From positions 3,162,001 to 3,226,000 of the forward strand of contig NZ_CP030051.1 of assembly GCF_004114975.1 (NCBI RefSeq): a stretch of DNA of 64,000 nucleotides, read 5' to 3'. A program made the position numbers and the translations under genes. The stretch is from Bradyrhizobium guangdongense. Lineage in GTDB: Bacteria > Pseudomonadota > Alphaproteobacteria > Rhizobiales > Xanthobacteraceae. Under the pieces are notes generated by a model. That model saw only the letters and a list, made by a program, of their open reading frames with translations. It had not been told where the DNA came from and ran no database searches. This document shows positions 1 to 10,013 of this stretch, piece by piece (within the stretch, counting starts at the first letter, position 1; every line of letters starts with the position of its first letter).

Positions 1-26
1 ATCGCCGTCTGCCGCCGCTGTTAAGC

Positions 27-350
27 TTACTTTCCGGTCTTCACCTCGGCGGCTGCGACCGCGATCAACTCGCTCATCTTGGCGCGAATCGCCTGCTCGG
101 TGATGGCGACGTTTTTGGCGGCGAAATCGGCCATGATTTTGCGCAGGACGTCGCCGTCGCCGGCTTCCTCGAAATCGGCCGCGATCACCTCCTTGGCATA
201 GGCCGAGGCGGCTTCGCCCGAGATTCCGAGCTTTTCGGCCGCCCATAGCCCCAGCAGCCGGTTGCGGCGGGCTTCTGCCCTGAATTTCTGCTCCTCGTCG
301 AGGGCGAACTTCTTCTCAAAGCCTTCTTCGCGCTTGTCGAATTCGCTCAT
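27..350 (-). CDS. DUF1476 protein, F1-ATPase inhibitor (zeta subunit type)
   Basis: This 107-residue protein begins MSEFDKREEGFEKKFALDEE, the typical start of the DUF1476 family. The characterised member is the Paracoccus zeta subunit, which binds F1-ATPase and blocks ATP hydrolysis. It is small, charged and mostly helical, with no signal peptide, so it is cytoplasmic. The reading frame is open to 413, but the family N-terminus and a GGAAG ribosome-binding site just upstream put the start at 350. It is transcribed away from purC, as in other rhizobia. Family assignment is firm; the inhibitory role is inferred from the family. Confidence 0.9.
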   Translation of the reverse strand: MSEFDKREEGFEKKFALDEEQKFRAEARRNRLLGLWAAEKLGISGEAASAYAKEVIAADFEEAGDGDVLRKIMADFAAKNVAITEQAIRAKMSELIAVAAAEVKTGK

Positions 351-692
351 GCGTCTTCCAATTCCTTCGGCTGAACGGACCCGGCGGCCCTCGTTGCGAG
401 GGCTCCCGCCCATGCCTACATAGAGGGCACTATCGGCGAAACAACGAGCCGAAAAGCCGCAGGCAAGGCGGTATAAGTCAGCGTCGGATGGGCCGGATCG
501 ATTGTGCTGGGACAGCCAATCGGATAGGTTGCCTAAAGGCTTGGTTCCCGTTCTGTTTCCTCAGGTTTTCCGTCAGGTTTTCCTTGGGTTCGGATCGGTT
601 CCAAACCGTTCACGGCAGCTCCGCTGTGGGTCGTAACCTGGTAACCGGAGCACACCAAATACATGGATTTCAACAAAACACGGTACATCCCA
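351..692. other. Intergenic region between the ATPase inhibitor and purC
   Basis: About 340 bases separate the divergent DUF1476 and purC genes. The left end carries the GGAAG ribosome-binding site of the inhibitor. The right end holds a GGAG about 12 bases before an upstream ATG at 663 that is in frame with purC. The region should contain both promoters, but I see no convincing -35/-10 pair and no riboswitch-like structure. An 84-codon open frame (488-742) does not resemble a protein. Confidence 0.5.
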
Positions 693-1460
693 ATGAGCCG
701 TCGGCGTCGCATTTACGAAGGCAAGGCAAAGGTTCTGTATGAAGGTCCCGAGCCCGGTACCCTGATCCAGCACTTCAAGGACGACGCCACCGCGTTCAAT
801 GCGAAAAAGCATCAGGTGATCGAGGGCAAGGGTGTCCTCAACAACCGGATCTCGGAGTACCTGTTTCAGCACCTCAACGATATCGGGGTGCCGACCCATT
901 TCATCCGCCGCCTGAACATGCGCGAGCAGTTGATTCGCGAGGTCGAGATCGTGCCGCTCGAGGTGGTGGTGCGGAACGTTGCCGCCGGCTCGCTGTCGCA
1001 GCGCCTCGGCATCGAGGAGGGCACCCAGCTGCCCCGTTCGATCATCGAATTCTATTACAAGAACGACCAGCTCAACGACCCCATGGTGTCGGAAGAGCAC
1101 ATCACCGCGTTCGGCTGGGCCACGCCCCAGGAGATCGACGACATCATGGCGCTCGCCATCCGCGTCAACGATTTCCTCACCGGCCTCTTCCTCGGCATCG
1201 GCATCCGCCTCGTCGACTTCAAGATGGAGTGCGGCCGGCTGTTCGAGAACGAGATGATGCGCATCATCGTCGCCGACGAAATCTCGCCGGACAGCTGCCG
1301 TCTGTGGGACATCAAATCGAACGAGAAGCTCGACAAGGACCGTTTCCGTCGTGACCTCGGCGGCCTGCTTGAGGCCTATACGGAAGTTGCAAAGCGCCTC
1401 GGCATCCTCATGGAGAACGAGCGTCCGCAGGGCACGGGTCCCGTGCTGGTGAAGAGCTGA
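693..1460 (+). CDS. purC: Phosphoribosylaminoimidazole-succinocarboxamide synthase (SAICAR synthase)
   Basis: PurC joins CAIR and aspartate with ATP in the eighth step of IMP synthesis. The 255-residue product starts [18 protein letters not shown] and contains the family motifs [11 protein letters not shown] (substrate loop), LVDFKMECG and [13 protein letters not shown] (SAICAR signature). The length is typical of the short bacterial enzyme. The frame can also start at 663, adding ten residues, and the only clear GGAG precedes that ATG; the 693 start matches the family N-terminus. purS follows after 13 bases, so the two are probably co-transcribed. Confidence 0.96.
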   Translation: MSRRRRIYEGKAKVLYEGPEPGTLIQHFKDDATAFNAKKHQVIEGKGVLNNRISEYLFQHLNDIGVPTHFIRRLNMREQLIREVEIVPLEVVVRNVAAGSLSQRLGIEEGTQLPRSIIEFYYKNDQLNDPMVSEEHITAFGWATPQEIDDIMALAIRVNDFLTGLFLGIGIRLVDFKMECGRLFENEMMRIIVADEISPDSCRLWDIKSNEKLDKDRFRRDLGGLLEAYTEVAKRLGILMENERPQGTGPVLVKS

Positions 1461-1473
1461 AGAGGAAGATGAC

Positions 1474-1716
1474 GTGAAGGCACGTGTCACCGTTACCTTG
1501 AAGACCGGCATCCTCGATCCGCAGGGCAAGGCCATCGAAGGCGCGTTAAAGTCGCTCGGCGTCGACGGCGTCGCCAGCGTGCGCCAGGGCAAGGTGTTCG
1601 ACATCGAGCTAGCAGGCGCCGACAGGGCCAAGGCCGAAGCCGCGCTGAAGGACGCGGCCGACAAGCTGCTCGCAAATACCGTGATCGAGAATTATGCAAT
1701 CGAGATGAAAGCATAA
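1474..1716 (+). CDS. purS: Phosphoribosylformylglycinamidine synthase subunit PurS
   Basis: PurS is the small subunit that links PurL and the glutaminase PurQ in the three-part FGAM synthase. The 80-residue product begins MKARVTVTLKTGILDPQGKA and has the GVDGVASVRQGKVFDIEL segment typical of the family. The start is GTG, preceded by GAGGAAG. It lies directly behind purC. purQ and purL are further downstream on the same strand with unrelated genes between them, so the subunits are not made from one simple operon. Confidence 0.95.
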   Translation: MKARVTVTLKTGILDPQGKAIEGALKSLGVDGVASVRQGKVFDIELAGADRAKAEAALKDAADKLLANTVIENYAIEMKA

Positions 1717-1727
1717 AGGCGGGCGGA

Positions 1728-1982
1728 ATGTCCGAAGTGACGCCAGAGCTGATGTTCGAGGTTTCGAAATCGGTCCAGGCGCGGCTCGCGCAGGTCGATG
1801 GTAAAATCGATGAAATGAAGCAGGAAATCCTGGCGTTGCGGACGTCCCAGAATGCTGCTCGCCAAGACGTTACGAGTGTCTTTCAGGAGATCGCAGCAGT
1901 TCATGCCACCTTGGTGAGGCATGAAGGCCGGCTCGATCGCATCGAGCGCAGGCTCGAGCTCAACGAGACGCCTGTCCGATAA
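1728..1982 (+). CDS. Small coiled-coil hypothetical protein
   Basis: An 84-residue protein with no recognised domain. Heptad-like spacing of hydrophobic residues runs through most of it (VQARLAQVDGKIDEMKQEIL, then RHEGRLDRIERRLEL), which suggests a coiled coil. There is no signal peptide or membrane segment. It starts 11 bases after purS with GGCGGG upstream, so it probably shares the purCS transcript. Its function is unknown. Its position behind purS is the only contextual clue. Confidence 0.65.
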   Translation: MSEVTPELMFEVSKSVQARLAQVDGKIDEMKQEILALRTSQNAARQDVTSVFQEIAAVHATLVRHEGRLDRIERRLELNETPVR

Positions 1983-1996
1983 AACCGGACGGGCGC

Positions 1997-3022
1997 TCAC
2001 AACCAGCCGGCGCGGCGGAAGCGCCAATAGAGCGCGGCGCACGAGATCGCCATCACGCCGAGCAGGGTGTAGTAGCCGTACTCCCATTGCAGCTCCGGCA
2101 TGTTCTTGAAGTTCATGCCGTAGATGCCGGCAAAGGCGGTTGGCACGGCCAGGATCGCAAGCCACGAGGCGAGCTTCTTCGACACCGCCGTCTCCTGCGC
2201 CTGGCCCACCAAGAGGCTCGCCTCGAAGGCAAAGGCCAACACCTCGCGCATGGAATCGATCCGCTCCTGGACGTTGCGGACGTGATCGGTGACGTCGCGG
2301 AACAGCGGCTGCATGGCCTTCCGCACCATCGACAGCTCGTCGTGCTCCAACCGGCGGCAGACCTCGACCAGCGGTCCGATCGCGTTGCGCAGCCGCAGGA
2401 GGTCGCGGCGCAGCATGTACAATCGCTCGATCTGCGCCTTGCTAATCGGCTTCGAGAGCACGTCGTCCTCGATGCCTTCCACTTCGTCGTGAATGCTCTC
2501 GAGCACGGGAGAGTAGTTGTCGACAATGAAGTCGAGGATCGCATAGAGGATGTAGTCCTCGCCGCGGGCGAGCGCCCGCGGGCAACTTTCGCAGCGCTCG
2601 CGGACCGCTGTGTAGGAGGTCGAGGCGCCGTGGCGGACGGTGACGAGATAGCCTTCGCCGACGAAGATGTGCGTCTCGCCGAAGGTAATCCGGCCCTCGA
2701 TCAGCTGCGCCGTGCGCGCCACGATGAACAGGGCCTCGCCGTATTGCTCGATCTTCGGCCGCTGATGGGCGTGGTCGGCGTCCTCGATGGCGAGGTCGTG
2801 CAGGTCGAACTGCTTCTGCACTGCGCCGAGCAGCGCGGTATCCGGCTCGTGCAGGCCGATCCACACCACATGGCCGGGCTTGGCCCGCCAGCTCGAGGCT
2901 TCGCTGATGGCGATGTTCGCGACGCGCCGGCCGTCGACATAGGCGCCTGCAGCGACGACGCCCTCGGTGGACACCGGTTCGGCAGGAGATATGGGCCGCG
3001 ACGGGACATTCATGGCTTCCAT
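1997..3022 (-). CDS. CorA-family magnesium/cobalt transporter
   Basis: This 341-residue protein has a long, largely helical cytoplasmic region followed by two C-terminal transmembrane helices. Between them is the selectivity motif in YGMNFKNMPEL (the GMN signature of CorA). The family forms pentameric channels for Mg2+ and related divalent ions in the inner membrane. The ORF can start at 3022 (MEAMNVPSRP) or at the next Met; length alone does not decide. It is oriented opposite to the pur genes on both sides, converging with the small coiled-coil gene. The substrate could also be Co2+, Ni2+ or Zn2+. Confidence 0.88.
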   Translation of the reverse strand: MEAMNVPSRPISPAEPVSTEGVVAAGAYVDGRRVANIAISEASSWRAKPGHVVWIGLHEPDTALLGAVQKQFDLHDLAIEDADHAHQRPKIEQYGEALFIVARTAQLIEGRITFGETHIFVGEGYLVTVRHGASTSYTAVRERCESCPRALARGEDYILYAILDFIVDNYSPVLESIHDEVEGIEDDVLSKPISKAQIERLYMLRRDLLRLRNAIGPLVEVCRRLEHDELSMVRKAMQPLFRDVTDHVRNVQERIDSMREVLAFAFEASLLVGQAQETAVSKKLASWLAILAVPTAFAGIYGMNFKNMPELQWEYGYYTLLGVMAISCAALYWRFRRAGWL

Positions 3023-3180
3023 CCCCGGGCAAGATCGTTGGGCACAGGCCTTGGCTATGGCCTGTGTACAAGGCCATCAAGCAAGGCTAGCACTGGTAAA
3101 ATCCCCGTCAAATGGCTATGTCTCCTGATGAATTGGCCCGCGGGGCCAGCCCGATTCCAGCCATTGTCGGAACCCGAAGC

Positions 3181-3882
3181 ATGAAAGCCGCCGTCCTCGT
3201 CTTTCCCGGAATCAACCGCGAGCGCGACATGGCGCGGGCGCTGAAGCTGATCTCGGGCCACGAGCCGGCGATGGTCTGGCATGCCGAACCGACGCTGCCC
3301 GCCGGCACCGACCTCGTGGTCGTGCCCGGCGGCTTCTCCTACGGCGATTATTTGCGCTGTGGTGCGATTGCCGCGCGGGCGCCCGTGATGGATGCGGTGC
3401 GCGATTATGCGGCCAAGGGCGGGCTCGCGCTCGGCGTCTGCAATGGTTTCCAGATTCTCTGCGAGTCCGGCCTCTTGCCGGGCGTCCTGATGCGCAATGC
3501 GCGGCTGAAATTCATCTGCAAGGATGTGCATCTGCGCGTCGAGCGCTCCGACTCGCCGTTCACGCGCGGCTACAATGCCGGCCAGGTGATCCGCGTGCCG
3601 GTCGCGCATGGCGAAGGCAATTACGAAGCGGATGAAGAGACCATCAAGCGGCTCGAAGGCGAGGGGCGGGTGCTCTATCGCTATTGCTCGGCCGATGGCG
3701 TCGTCGACGATGCCAGCAACATCAACGGCGCGGCGCATTCCATCGCCGGCATCGTCAACGACAGGGGCAACGTGCTCGGCATGATGCCGCACCCGGAAAA
3801 CCACGTCGAAGACATCATGGGTTGCACTGACGGCCGCGGCCTGTTCGCGGGCCTTACCGCACATCTGGAAAAGGCCGCGTAA
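3181..3882 (+). CDS. purQ: Phosphoribosylformylglycinamidine synthase subunit PurQ (glutaminase)
   Basis: PurQ releases ammonia from glutamine for FGAM synthase. The 233-residue product starts [20 protein letters not shown]. It shows the class I amidotransferase nucleophile in [10 protein letters not shown] (Cys) and the His/Glu dyad in [10 protein letters not shown] near the C-terminus, plus [11 protein letters not shown]. The frame opens at 3112, but the family N-terminus fixes the start at 3181. It is separated from purS by the divergent-strand transporter and from purL by a thioesterase gene on the other strand. Confidence 0.96.
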   Translation: MKAAVLVFPGINRERDMARALKLISGHEPAMVWHAEPTLPAGTDLVVVPGGFSYGDYLRCGAIAARAPVMDAVRDYAAKGGLALGVCNGFQILCESGLLPGVLMRNARLKFICKDVHLRVERSDSPFTRGYNAGQVIRVPVAHGEGNYEADEETIKRLEGEGRVLYRYCSADGVVDDASNINGAAHSIAGIVNDRGNVLGMMPHPENHVEDIMGCTDGRGLFAGLTAHLEKAA

Positions 3883-3930
3883 GCTTCATTGCGTCCTGGC
3901 GCGGGTGGTCACCCGTGCCGGGCCGTCGAA

Positions 3931-4410
3931 TTATGCGTTCGGCGGCGGGAGCGACTTGCGCTTCATCCGCTTGATCGTGCCGGAAAACGTCAGCAAAAGC
4001 CGCTCGCCGGCCCTCATCTCCCCGCGCAGGAAGATCAGCGAGCCGCCGGCGCGGCTGACTTTGCCGGTGCATTCGATCAGCTCGCCCTCGCGGGCCGCGT
4101 CGAGGAATTCGCAGGCAAAATTGGTCGTCACCGCCCGGCTGTCCAGGACATGGGTGGCGATCGCAAACAGCGAATAGTCGGCGAACGCCATGTAGCAGCC
4201 GCCGTGGACGTTGCCGGAGCCGTTGAGGTGCTTCTTCTCGACGCGGAAGGCGCAGCGGACGCTGCCATCCGCCTCGATCCGGTGCCAGAAGGGGCCGACA
4301 TGGGCTTCAAAGCTGTCGCGGATCCAGGTCCGCCAGCCCAGGAATTCGCCCTCGGTGGCGATGTGGAGATCGGGACGGCGGGGCGGGGGCGTTTTGGTCA
4401 ATTCGTGCAA
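3931..4410 (-). CDS. PaaI-type hotdog-fold thioesterase
   Basis: A 159-residue single-domain protein with the hotdog thioesterase pattern. NVHGGCYMAFADYSLFAIA is the HGG segment and central helix of PaaI-like enzymes, followed by TNFACEFLDAAREGELI. Such enzymes hydrolyse acyl-CoA thioesters in the cytoplasm. The substrate cannot be read from the sequence. It sits on the minus strand between purQ and purL, with no obvious link to purine synthesis. Confidence 0.82.
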   Translation of the reverse strand: MHELTKTPPPRRPDLHIATEGEFLGWRTWIRDSFEAHVGPFWHRIEADGSVRCAFRVEKKHLNGSGNVHGGCYMAFADYSLFAIATHVLDSRAVTTNFACEFLDAAREGELIECTGKVSRAGGSLIFLRGEMRAGERLLLTFSGTIKRMKRKSLPPPNA

Positions 4411-4597
4411 GGAAATAGGCCTTCAATTGCGGATCTTGAGTCCTTAAATCCGATCTGTCCACGCCATGCAATTGCTGTTCCCTCGGGCCGCACGCCCGCA
4501 AAACGTGGGACAGCGGGAAAATGCGCCATAAAGGGCTTTCCGGAAGCCCTCGATGTTCCTAAGAACGGCCAAACCGCCGCCGAAAGCCCCTGAAGCC

Positions 4598-6808
4598 ATG
4601 AAGAACGAACCCAAGATCACCCCCGAGCTGGTTGCCGCCCACGGGCTCAAGCCCGATGAATATGAGCGCATCCTGAAGCTGATCGGGCGGGAGCCGACCT
4701 TCACCGAGCTCGGCATCTTCTCGGCGATGTGGAACGAGCACTGCTCGTACAAGTCCTCGCGCATCCATCTGCGCGGCTTGCCGACCAAGGCGCCCTGGGT
4801 GATCCAGGGCCCGGGCGAGAACGCCGGCGTGATCGACATCGGCGACGGCCAGGCGGTGGTCTTCAAGATGGAGAGCCATAACCATCCGAGTTACATCGAG
4901 CCGTATCAGGGCGCGACCACCGGCGTCGGCGGTATCTTGCGCGACGTCTTCACCATGGGCGCACGCCCGATCGCCTGCCTCAACGCGCTGAGCTTCGGCG
5001 CACCCGAGCATGCCAGGACGCGGCATCTCGTCTCCGGCGTCGTCGCCGGTGTCGGCGGCTACGGCAATTCCTTCGGCGTGCCGACGGTCGGCGGCCAGGT
5101 GCGCTTCCACACCCGCTATGACGGCAACATCCTCGTCAACGCGATGGCGGTGGGCCTTGCCGACGCCGACAAGATCTTCTATGCGGCCGCTTCCGGCGTG
5201 AACATGCCGATCGTCTATCTCGGCTCCAAGACGGGTCGCGACGGCATCCACGGCGCCTCGATGGCCTCGGCCGAGTTCGACGACAAGTCCGAGGAGAAGC
5301 GTCCGACCGTGCAGGTCGGCGACCCCTTCGCCGAAAAGCTGCTGCTGGAAGCCTGCCTCGAGATCATGGAGAAGGGCTGCGTCATCGCGATCCAGGACAT
5401 GGGCGCGGCGGGCCTGACCTGCTCGGCGGTCGAGATGGGCGCCAAGGGCGACCTCGGCGTCGATCTCGATCTCGATGCGGTGCCGACCCGCGAGATCGGC
5501 ATGAGCGCTTACGAGATGATGCTTTCGGAAAGCCAGGAGCGCATGCTCATGGTGCTCAAGCCCGAGAAGGAAAAGGAAGCCGAGGCGATCTTCAAGAAGT
5601 GGGGCCTCGACTTCGCGGTGGTCGGCTACACCACGCCGAGCAAGCGCTTCGTGGTCAAGCACGGCGGCGACGTCATGGCCGACCTGCCGATCAAGGAGCT
5701 CGGCGACGAGGCGCCGGTGTACGACCGTCCGCACGTCCCGTCCGTCGCACTGCCGATCGTGCATGCGCGCGAGGTGCCGGCGCCGATGGCGCTCGGCGCC
5801 GCCCTGGAGAAGCTGATCGGAACGCCCGACATGTGCAGCAAGCGTTGGGTCTGGGAGCAGTACGACCACGTCATTCTCGGCAATACCATGCAGCGCCCCG
5901 GTGGCGATGCCGCCGTCGTGCGCGTGCAGGACGGACCGAAGGGCCTGGCGCTGACTGTCGACGTTACGCCGCGCTATTGCGAGGCCGATCCTTATCAAGG
6001 TGGTATGCAGGCCGTGGCGGAGGCCTGGCGCAACATCACCGCGGTCGGCGGCAAGCCGCTCGCGATCACCGACAATCTCAATTTCGGCAACCCTGAAAGG
6101 CCCGAGATCATGGGCCAGTTCGTCGGCTGCCTGAAGGGCATCTCGGAAGCCTGCCGAACGCTCGACTTCCCGGTCGTGTCGGGCAACGTCTCGCTCTACA
6201 ACGAGACCAACGGCCGCGCGATCCTGCCGACGCCCTCGATCGGCGGCGTCGGCCTGCTGGACGATTTCACCAAATCGGCCACGCTGGCGTTCAAGGCCGA
6301 AGGCGAGGCGATCCTGCTGGTCGGCGAGACCCATGGCTGGCTCGGCCAGTCGGTTTACCTGCGCGACATCTGCGGTCGCGAGGAGGGCGCGCCGCCGCCG
6401 GTCGATCTCGCCGCCGAGAAGCGCAACGGCGATTGCGTGCGCGGCACGATCCATGCGGGCACCGCGACCGCGGTGCATGATCTCTCCGACGGCGGCCTTT
6501 TGATCGCGCTCGCCGAGATGGCGATGGCGAGCGGCATCGGCGCCAAGCTGCTGGCGGCGCCGACGGCACTGGTGTCACAGGCCTATTGGTTCGGCGAGGA
6601 TCAGGCGCGCTATCTCGTCACTGTGCCGGAAACCGAAGCCGGCCGCGTGCTCGCCAAGATGCGCGGCTGCGAGGTGCCTTGCGTGCGGATCGGCACCACG
6701 GGCGGCGATGCGATTGCGATCGCGGGCGAAGCGCCGGTGACGATCGACAACTTGCGGACCTCGCACGAGCGCTGGCTGCCGGATTATATGGGGGGGAAGG
6801 CAGCGTAA
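4598..6808 (+). CDS. purL: Phosphoribosylformylglycinamidine synthase subunit PurL
   Basis: PurL is the large, ATP-using subunit of FGAM synthase and acts with PurS and PurQ. The 736-residue length fits the small bacterial PurL type, which lacks a fused glutaminase. Recognisable segments are [43 protein letters not shown] and [11 protein letters not shown], with a second AIRS-like half later in the protein. The frame is open from 4553, but the start [17 protein letters not shown] agrees with relatives. Confidence 0.96.
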   Translation: MKNEPKITPELVAAHGLKPDEYERILKLIGREPTFTELGIFSAMWNEHCSYKSSRIHLRGLPTKAPWVIQGPGENAGVIDIGDGQAVVFKMESHNHPSYIEPYQGATTGVGGILRDVFTMGARPIACLNALSFGAPEHARTRHLVSGVVAGVGGYGNSFGVPTVGGQVRFHTRYDGNILVNAMAVGLADADKIFYAAASGVNMPIVYLGSKTGRDGIHGASMASAEFDDKSEEKRPTVQVGDPFAEKLLLEACLEIMEKGCVIAIQDMGAAGLTCSAVEMGAKGDLGVDLDLDAVPTREIGMSAYEMMLSESQERMLMVLKPEKEKEAEAIFKKWGLDFAVVGYTTPSKRFVVKHGGDVMADLPIKELGDEAPVYDRPHVPSVALPIVHAREVPAPMALGAALEKLIGTPDMCSKRWVWEQYDHVILGNTMQRPGGDAAVVRVQDGPKGLALTVDVTPRYCEADPYQGGMQAVAEAWRNITAVGGKPLAITDNLNFGNPERPEIMGQFVGCLKGISEACRTLDFPVVSGNVSLYNETNGRAILPTPSIGGVGLLDDFTKSATLAFKAEGEAILLVGETHGWLGQSVYLRDICGREEGAPPPVDLAAEKRNGDCVRGTIHAGTATAVHDLSDGGLLIALAEMAMASGIGAKLLAAPTALVSQAYWFGEDQARYLVTVPETEAGRVLAKMRGCEVPCVRIGTTGGDAIAIAGEAPVTIDNLRTSHERWLPDYMGGKAA

Positions 6809-6825
6809 GCTGCGGCTACAAATTC

Positions 6826-6904
6826 CGTCATTGCGAGCGCAGCAAGCAATCCAGACTGGTCCCGCGCAGGGATTCTGGATTGCTTCGCTGCGCTCGCAAT
6901 GACG
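6826..6904. repeat. Interspersed palindromic repeat (CGTCATTGCGAGCGCAG family)
   Basis: Two arms of about 30 bases, CGTCATTGCGAGCGCAGCAA... and its near-perfect reverse complement ending ...GCGCTCGCAATGACG, flank a short centre. The element lies between purL and a convergent acyltransferase gene. This arm sequence is a familiar interspersed repeat in Bradyrhizobium-type genomes (from memory). It can fold into a long hairpin and may act as a bidirectional terminator or mRNA-stabilising structure. Confidence 0.8.
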
Positions 6905-6922
6905 ATTGGAGATATCTTGGCC

Positions 6923-8110
6923 TCACAACACGTGCGAGGCGCCCGGAATTTTCCGTAGGCTCGCCGTCACGCCCCAGCTCAACATCACGGTCAGCACGAA
7001 GCCGATTGCGGCCTTCACGATCGCCGGCAGTTCATAGTCGAACAGCGCATACTGGATCCACAGCGCGATCGGGTAGTGCACCAGAAACATGCCATAGGCA
7101 TCGGCCTGCATGCGGTCGAGCAGGGTCGGTCCCGGCGTCTTCGAATGCAGGAAGAAGGCGAGGATCGCCAGCAGGATCGAAGCCGAGAACAGCGCGAAGA
7201 ACGTGCCGTAGAAGACATGGTACCAGTGCGGCAGCACGTCCGGATTATCGAGGATTTCGCGCTTGATGTAGATCATGCACCACATCAGGCAGTACGGGAT
7301 CAGCGTCACGATTACCCAGAGCCAGCGGCTGTTCGGCAGCTGCCCATCGGCACTGGGGATGCCGCGATCGAAATTCGCAGCCCCCACGCTGACGCCAATG
7401 AAGAAATAGGCGAAGTAGAGCAGGATGCGGCTCGCCTGCACCGAGAACGGACCGAACTCGAACCACCTGTTGGCGCCGAAATAGACCAGTGCGGGCACAT
7501 AGGCGATGATGGTGACGACCGCGAGCATCAGCCAGAAGGCGGCCGGCTGCTTGAATCCCCGGATCGAGATGCGGTTGCCTGGATCGACCAGATGCGTCGA
7601 GACCCGGTAGAGCAGGCTCGCGGTGAGGTCGAACGCCAATAGAACCCAGACGAACCAGATCGGGCCGCTCGGCCACGGTCCTGATGTGACGGTCTTCCAC
7701 CAGAACGCCGCGAAGGTCAGCTCGGGATCTTCGCGCAGCGCGATCGCGTAATAGGCGAGCGGAATCACGGTGAACGCCGCCACCGCGAACGGCAGGCCGA
7801 GCCGCAGCAGGCGGTCGCGTAGGAAGACCTGCGGCGCCTTGCGCGCGATGCCGGGCCAGGTGAACAGGCCCGACAGGAAGAAGAACATCGCCATGAAGAA
7901 GCTGTCGGTGGCGAGCACGATGATGTCGAAGCCGATCCAGGACGCCGGATCGGTGTGACCGAAATGGGTGTAGGGAATGACGGCGTGATGCAGCAGCACC
8001 ACCAGCGTCAGGAAGGTGCGGGCGCGGTCGAGCGACAGATTGCGTACCTTGGCCTTCGGTTCGGCATGCGTCTCTGCGGCGATCGTCGCAGAGTGTGACA
8101 TCGTAATCAT
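6923..8110 (-). CDS. Acyltransferase family 3 membrane protein (MdoC/OpgC-like)
   Basis: About 395 residues with roughly ten hydrophobic helices. The N-terminus carries LSLDRARTFLTLVVLLHHAV, the Arg/His segment typical of acyltransferase-3 proteins, then FFMAMFFFLSGLF. Members O-acylate or succinylate glucans, polysaccharides or peptidoglycan in the inner membrane; the exact acceptor is not visible. The frame opens at 8170; I chose the Met at 8110 because GGGGCG lies just upstream, with another possible Met at 8101. It converges on purL across the palindromic repeat. Confidence 0.82.
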   Translation of the reverse strand: MITMSHSATIAAETHAEPKAKVRNLSLDRARTFLTLVVLLHHAVIPYTHFGHTDPASWIGFDIIVLATDSFFMAMFFFLSGLFTWPGIARKAPQVFLRDRLLRLGLPFAVAAFTVIPLAYYAIALREDPELTFAAFWWKTVTSGPWPSGPIWFVWVLLAFDLTASLLYRVSTHLVDPGNRISIRGFKQPAAFWLMLAVVTIIAYVPALVYFGANRWFEFGPFSVQASRILLYFAYFFIGVSVGAANFDRGIPSADGQLPNSRWLWVIVTLIPYCLMWCMIYIKREILDNPDVLPHWYHVFYGTFFALFSASILLAILAFFLHSKTPGPTLLDRMQADAYGMFLVHYPIALWIQYALFDYELPAIVKAAIGFVLTVMLSWGVTASLRKIPGASHVL

Positions 8111-8291
8111 GGTCGCCCCGGTCGCGTGTCTATCCGGCCGGACTGTGCCGCCGGGAACCCGATTCAGCAAGGGCAGTTTGCGTTGCGAAAACTATCCGTC
8201 AGCCTGAAGGAACCAGTTCCCCATAAGGCCGTTAGCGTCCCCGAAAAGGTGAGGGGCCGCCGGTTGCGGCCGCCGATATGCGGAGCTGGCG

Positions 8292-8465
8292 ATGACGATC
8301 TTGAAATGGGCGCTGATCTTCCTGCTGATCTCGATCGTGGCCGGCGTGCTCGGCTTCACCGGCATCTCGGCCGCCTCCGCCGATGTCGCCCGGTTCCTGT
8401 TCTATGTGTTCGTCGTGATCTTCCTGGTGCTGCTGATCCTGGGGCTCACGATCTTCAGGGCGTAG
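8292..8465 (+). CDS. DUF1328 small membrane protein (YtjA-like)
   Basis: A 57-residue protein starting [20 protein letters not shown]. It has two hydrophobic helices separated by [15 protein letters not shown], the classic layout of the DUF1328/YtjA family found widely in proteobacteria. It starts at an ATG preceded by GGAGCTGGCG. The product is a small inner-membrane protein of unknown function. It stands alone between two genes on the minus strand. Confidence 0.85.
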   Translation: MTILKWALIFLLISIVAGVLGFTGISAASADVARFLFYVFVVIFLVLLILGLTIFRA

Positions 8466-8473
8466 CGAGGCCG

Positions 8474-9589
8474 TCACGTCGGCCCTCGATCGCGCGCGAA
8501 CGGCATGACGTGGGCCATCAGCTCCGCCAGGAATTCATCGGGACGATCGAACGGAATGAAGTGTCCCCCGCCGTGCACCCGGACGAATTCCTTGTGGGGC
8601 GCCGTGATCTGGTTGAAGAGCTGTTCGGCTGGCTCGCTCGGCGTGTTGTAGTCCGCATCGCCCTCGCTGAAGATCATCGGAATCGGAAACGAGAGTCCGA
8701 GCGAGGCGACGTCGCGCTTGAACATGGGGCCCTCGCGTCCGCGCAGATATCGTGCGGAGAAGGCCATGCCTTTGCGCCAGTTATACCAGTCCCGCAGCGA
8801 GAAATCCGGCATGAATAGGGGGGGGACGGGGCCCGCCAGCCGGAAGCTCTCGATGGATGGCAGGGCCAGCGCTTTGCTCCATTTGTCCGCAACCAGACGA
8901 TTTTGCGGATTCATCAGAGGCCGTGCGGCAATCGGCGCCAATTCTGCCAGAGCCTCGCTGTTGCCGGCGGACTGCGCCAACTCTTGCAGATGCGTGATCG
9001 CGAGCTCGAACGACTTCTCGAATGTTGTCCTGCCGACCATCTGTCCCGTGCCGACATAGGCATAAAACAGATCCGGCCGCTGCTTGGCGATGTGAATGCC
9101 CAGGAACGAGCCCCAGGAATGCCCGACCAGGACGATCTTGTCCTTGTGTAGATGCGCTCGCAAATATTCGGCCAGCTCGACGCCATCCTGCGTCATTCGC
9201 TCCAGCGTCATTGATGGCGCGAGTGCCTCACCAGCGGCGCCATAGGTACGGCCGGCGCCGCGCTGGTCCCATTGCACGACGGTGAAATGCTTTTCCCAGG
9301 GCAGCCAGCCTGATGAGATCGGCCAGCTCGACCCTCCGGGGCCGCCGTGGACGAACAGGAGAACCGGGTTATCCCGATCCTCGCCGCGGATTTGAATCCA
9401 TTGCTTGACGCCGCCGATGTCGACATATGCGCCCTCCTGCACGCCGTTGGGAGAGCGGATCGCGAGGGTTTCGGCGGCAAGATTTTGGCGGTAGGCGCGA
9501 AAACCAAATCCGGCAGCGGCGATCATGACGAAGACGCCGGCCAGCCCGAGCAACGAGACCCCGACCAGTCGTGCGGCCTTGCGTGGCAT
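8474..9589 (-). CDS. Membrane-anchored alpha/beta hydrolase, proline-iminopeptidase-like
   Basis: A 371-residue alpha/beta hydrolase. The N-terminus has one hydrophobic helix (about residues 8-30), an anchor or signal. The oxyanion segment HGGPGGSSW and the nucleophile elbow GHSWGSFLG follow, together with QWDQRGAGRT. That combination is typical of the S33 (proline iminopeptidase) group. The catalytic His is probably in GGGHFIPFDRP near the C-terminus. The protein most likely acts in the periplasm. The substrate is unknown, since S33-like enzymes include peptidases, esterases and lactonases. Confidence 0.8.
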   Translation of the reverse strand: MPRKAARLVGVSLLGLAGVFVMIAAAGFGFRAYRQNLAAETLAIRSPNGVQEGAYVDIGGVKQWIQIRGEDRDNPVLLFVHGGPGGSSWPISSGWLPWEKHFTVVQWDQRGAGRTYGAAGEALAPSMTLERMTQDGVELAEYLRAHLHKDKIVLVGHSWGSFLGIHIAKQRPDLFYAYVGTGQMVGRTTFEKSFELAITHLQELAQSAGNSEALAELAPIAARPLMNPQNRLVADKWSKALALPSIESFRLAGPVPPLFMPDFSLRDWYNWRKGMAFSARYLRGREGPMFKRDVASLGLSFPIPMIFSEGDADYNTPSEPAEQLFNQITAPHKEFVRVHGGGHFIPFDRPDEFLAELMAHVMPFARDRGPT

Positions 9590-9653
9590 CTTGTGCCTTA
9601 TATCGACTGGGAAAGCAGCCCGATGGCCGCCCTGGCCTTGCGGCGCCGTCAGT

Positions 9654-10013
9654 CTATCCCACTTCCTCGATCTTCACCTTGTCCGGATAGAAGGCGAGGT
9701 GGCCTGCTATTTCCGTCATCGCGGGGAACGGCGTCTCGTAGGTCCAGATCGCGTTGTCGAGCGTCTTGCCGTCGGCCTTGATGCTGTAATAGCTGGCGTC
9801 CCCCTTGTAGGGACAGTGGGTGGTGCGCTCGGTGCGCTCCAGCAGCGCCATGTTGGCATCCTCCCGCGGCAGATATTGCACTGCCGGATATTTGGCCTCT
9901 TTCAGCGTCAGCGCCCTGCTGCTCTCGGCAACGACGATATCGCCCGCCATGATGCGGACGCGGCGGGGGTTTTGGGTGATGGTGATAGGGTGGTCCGGCC
10001 CTGGAAGCTTCAT
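9654..10013 (-). CDS. DUF427 domain protein
   Basis: A 119-residue protein with the DUF427 pattern. It begins MKLPGPDHPITITQNPRRVR and contains REDANMALLERTERTTHCPYKGDA and later ETPFPAMTEIAGHLAFYPDKV. The fold is a small beta-rich single domain and the function is not established. The frame is open to 10052, but the family start lies at 10013. It has no obvious operon partner. Confidence 0.87.
   Translation of the reverse strand: MKLPGPDHPITITQNPRRVRIMAGDIVVAESSRALTLKEAKYPAVQYLPREDANMALLERTERTTHCPYKGDASYYSIKADGKTLDNAIWTYETPFPAMTEIAGHLAFYPDKVKIEEVG

Noticed and set aside
488..742. 84-codon open frame before purC
   Set aside because: It overlaps the purC start and shows no family or codon pattern of a gene.
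573..1664. 363-codon open frame antisense to purC and purS
   Set aside because: Overlaps two certain purine genes and has no recognisable domain.
4559..6478. 639-codon open frame antisense to purL
   Set aside because: It lies wholly opposite a certain purL and its translation is His/Asp/Arg-rich without any domain. It is a GC-skew shadow.
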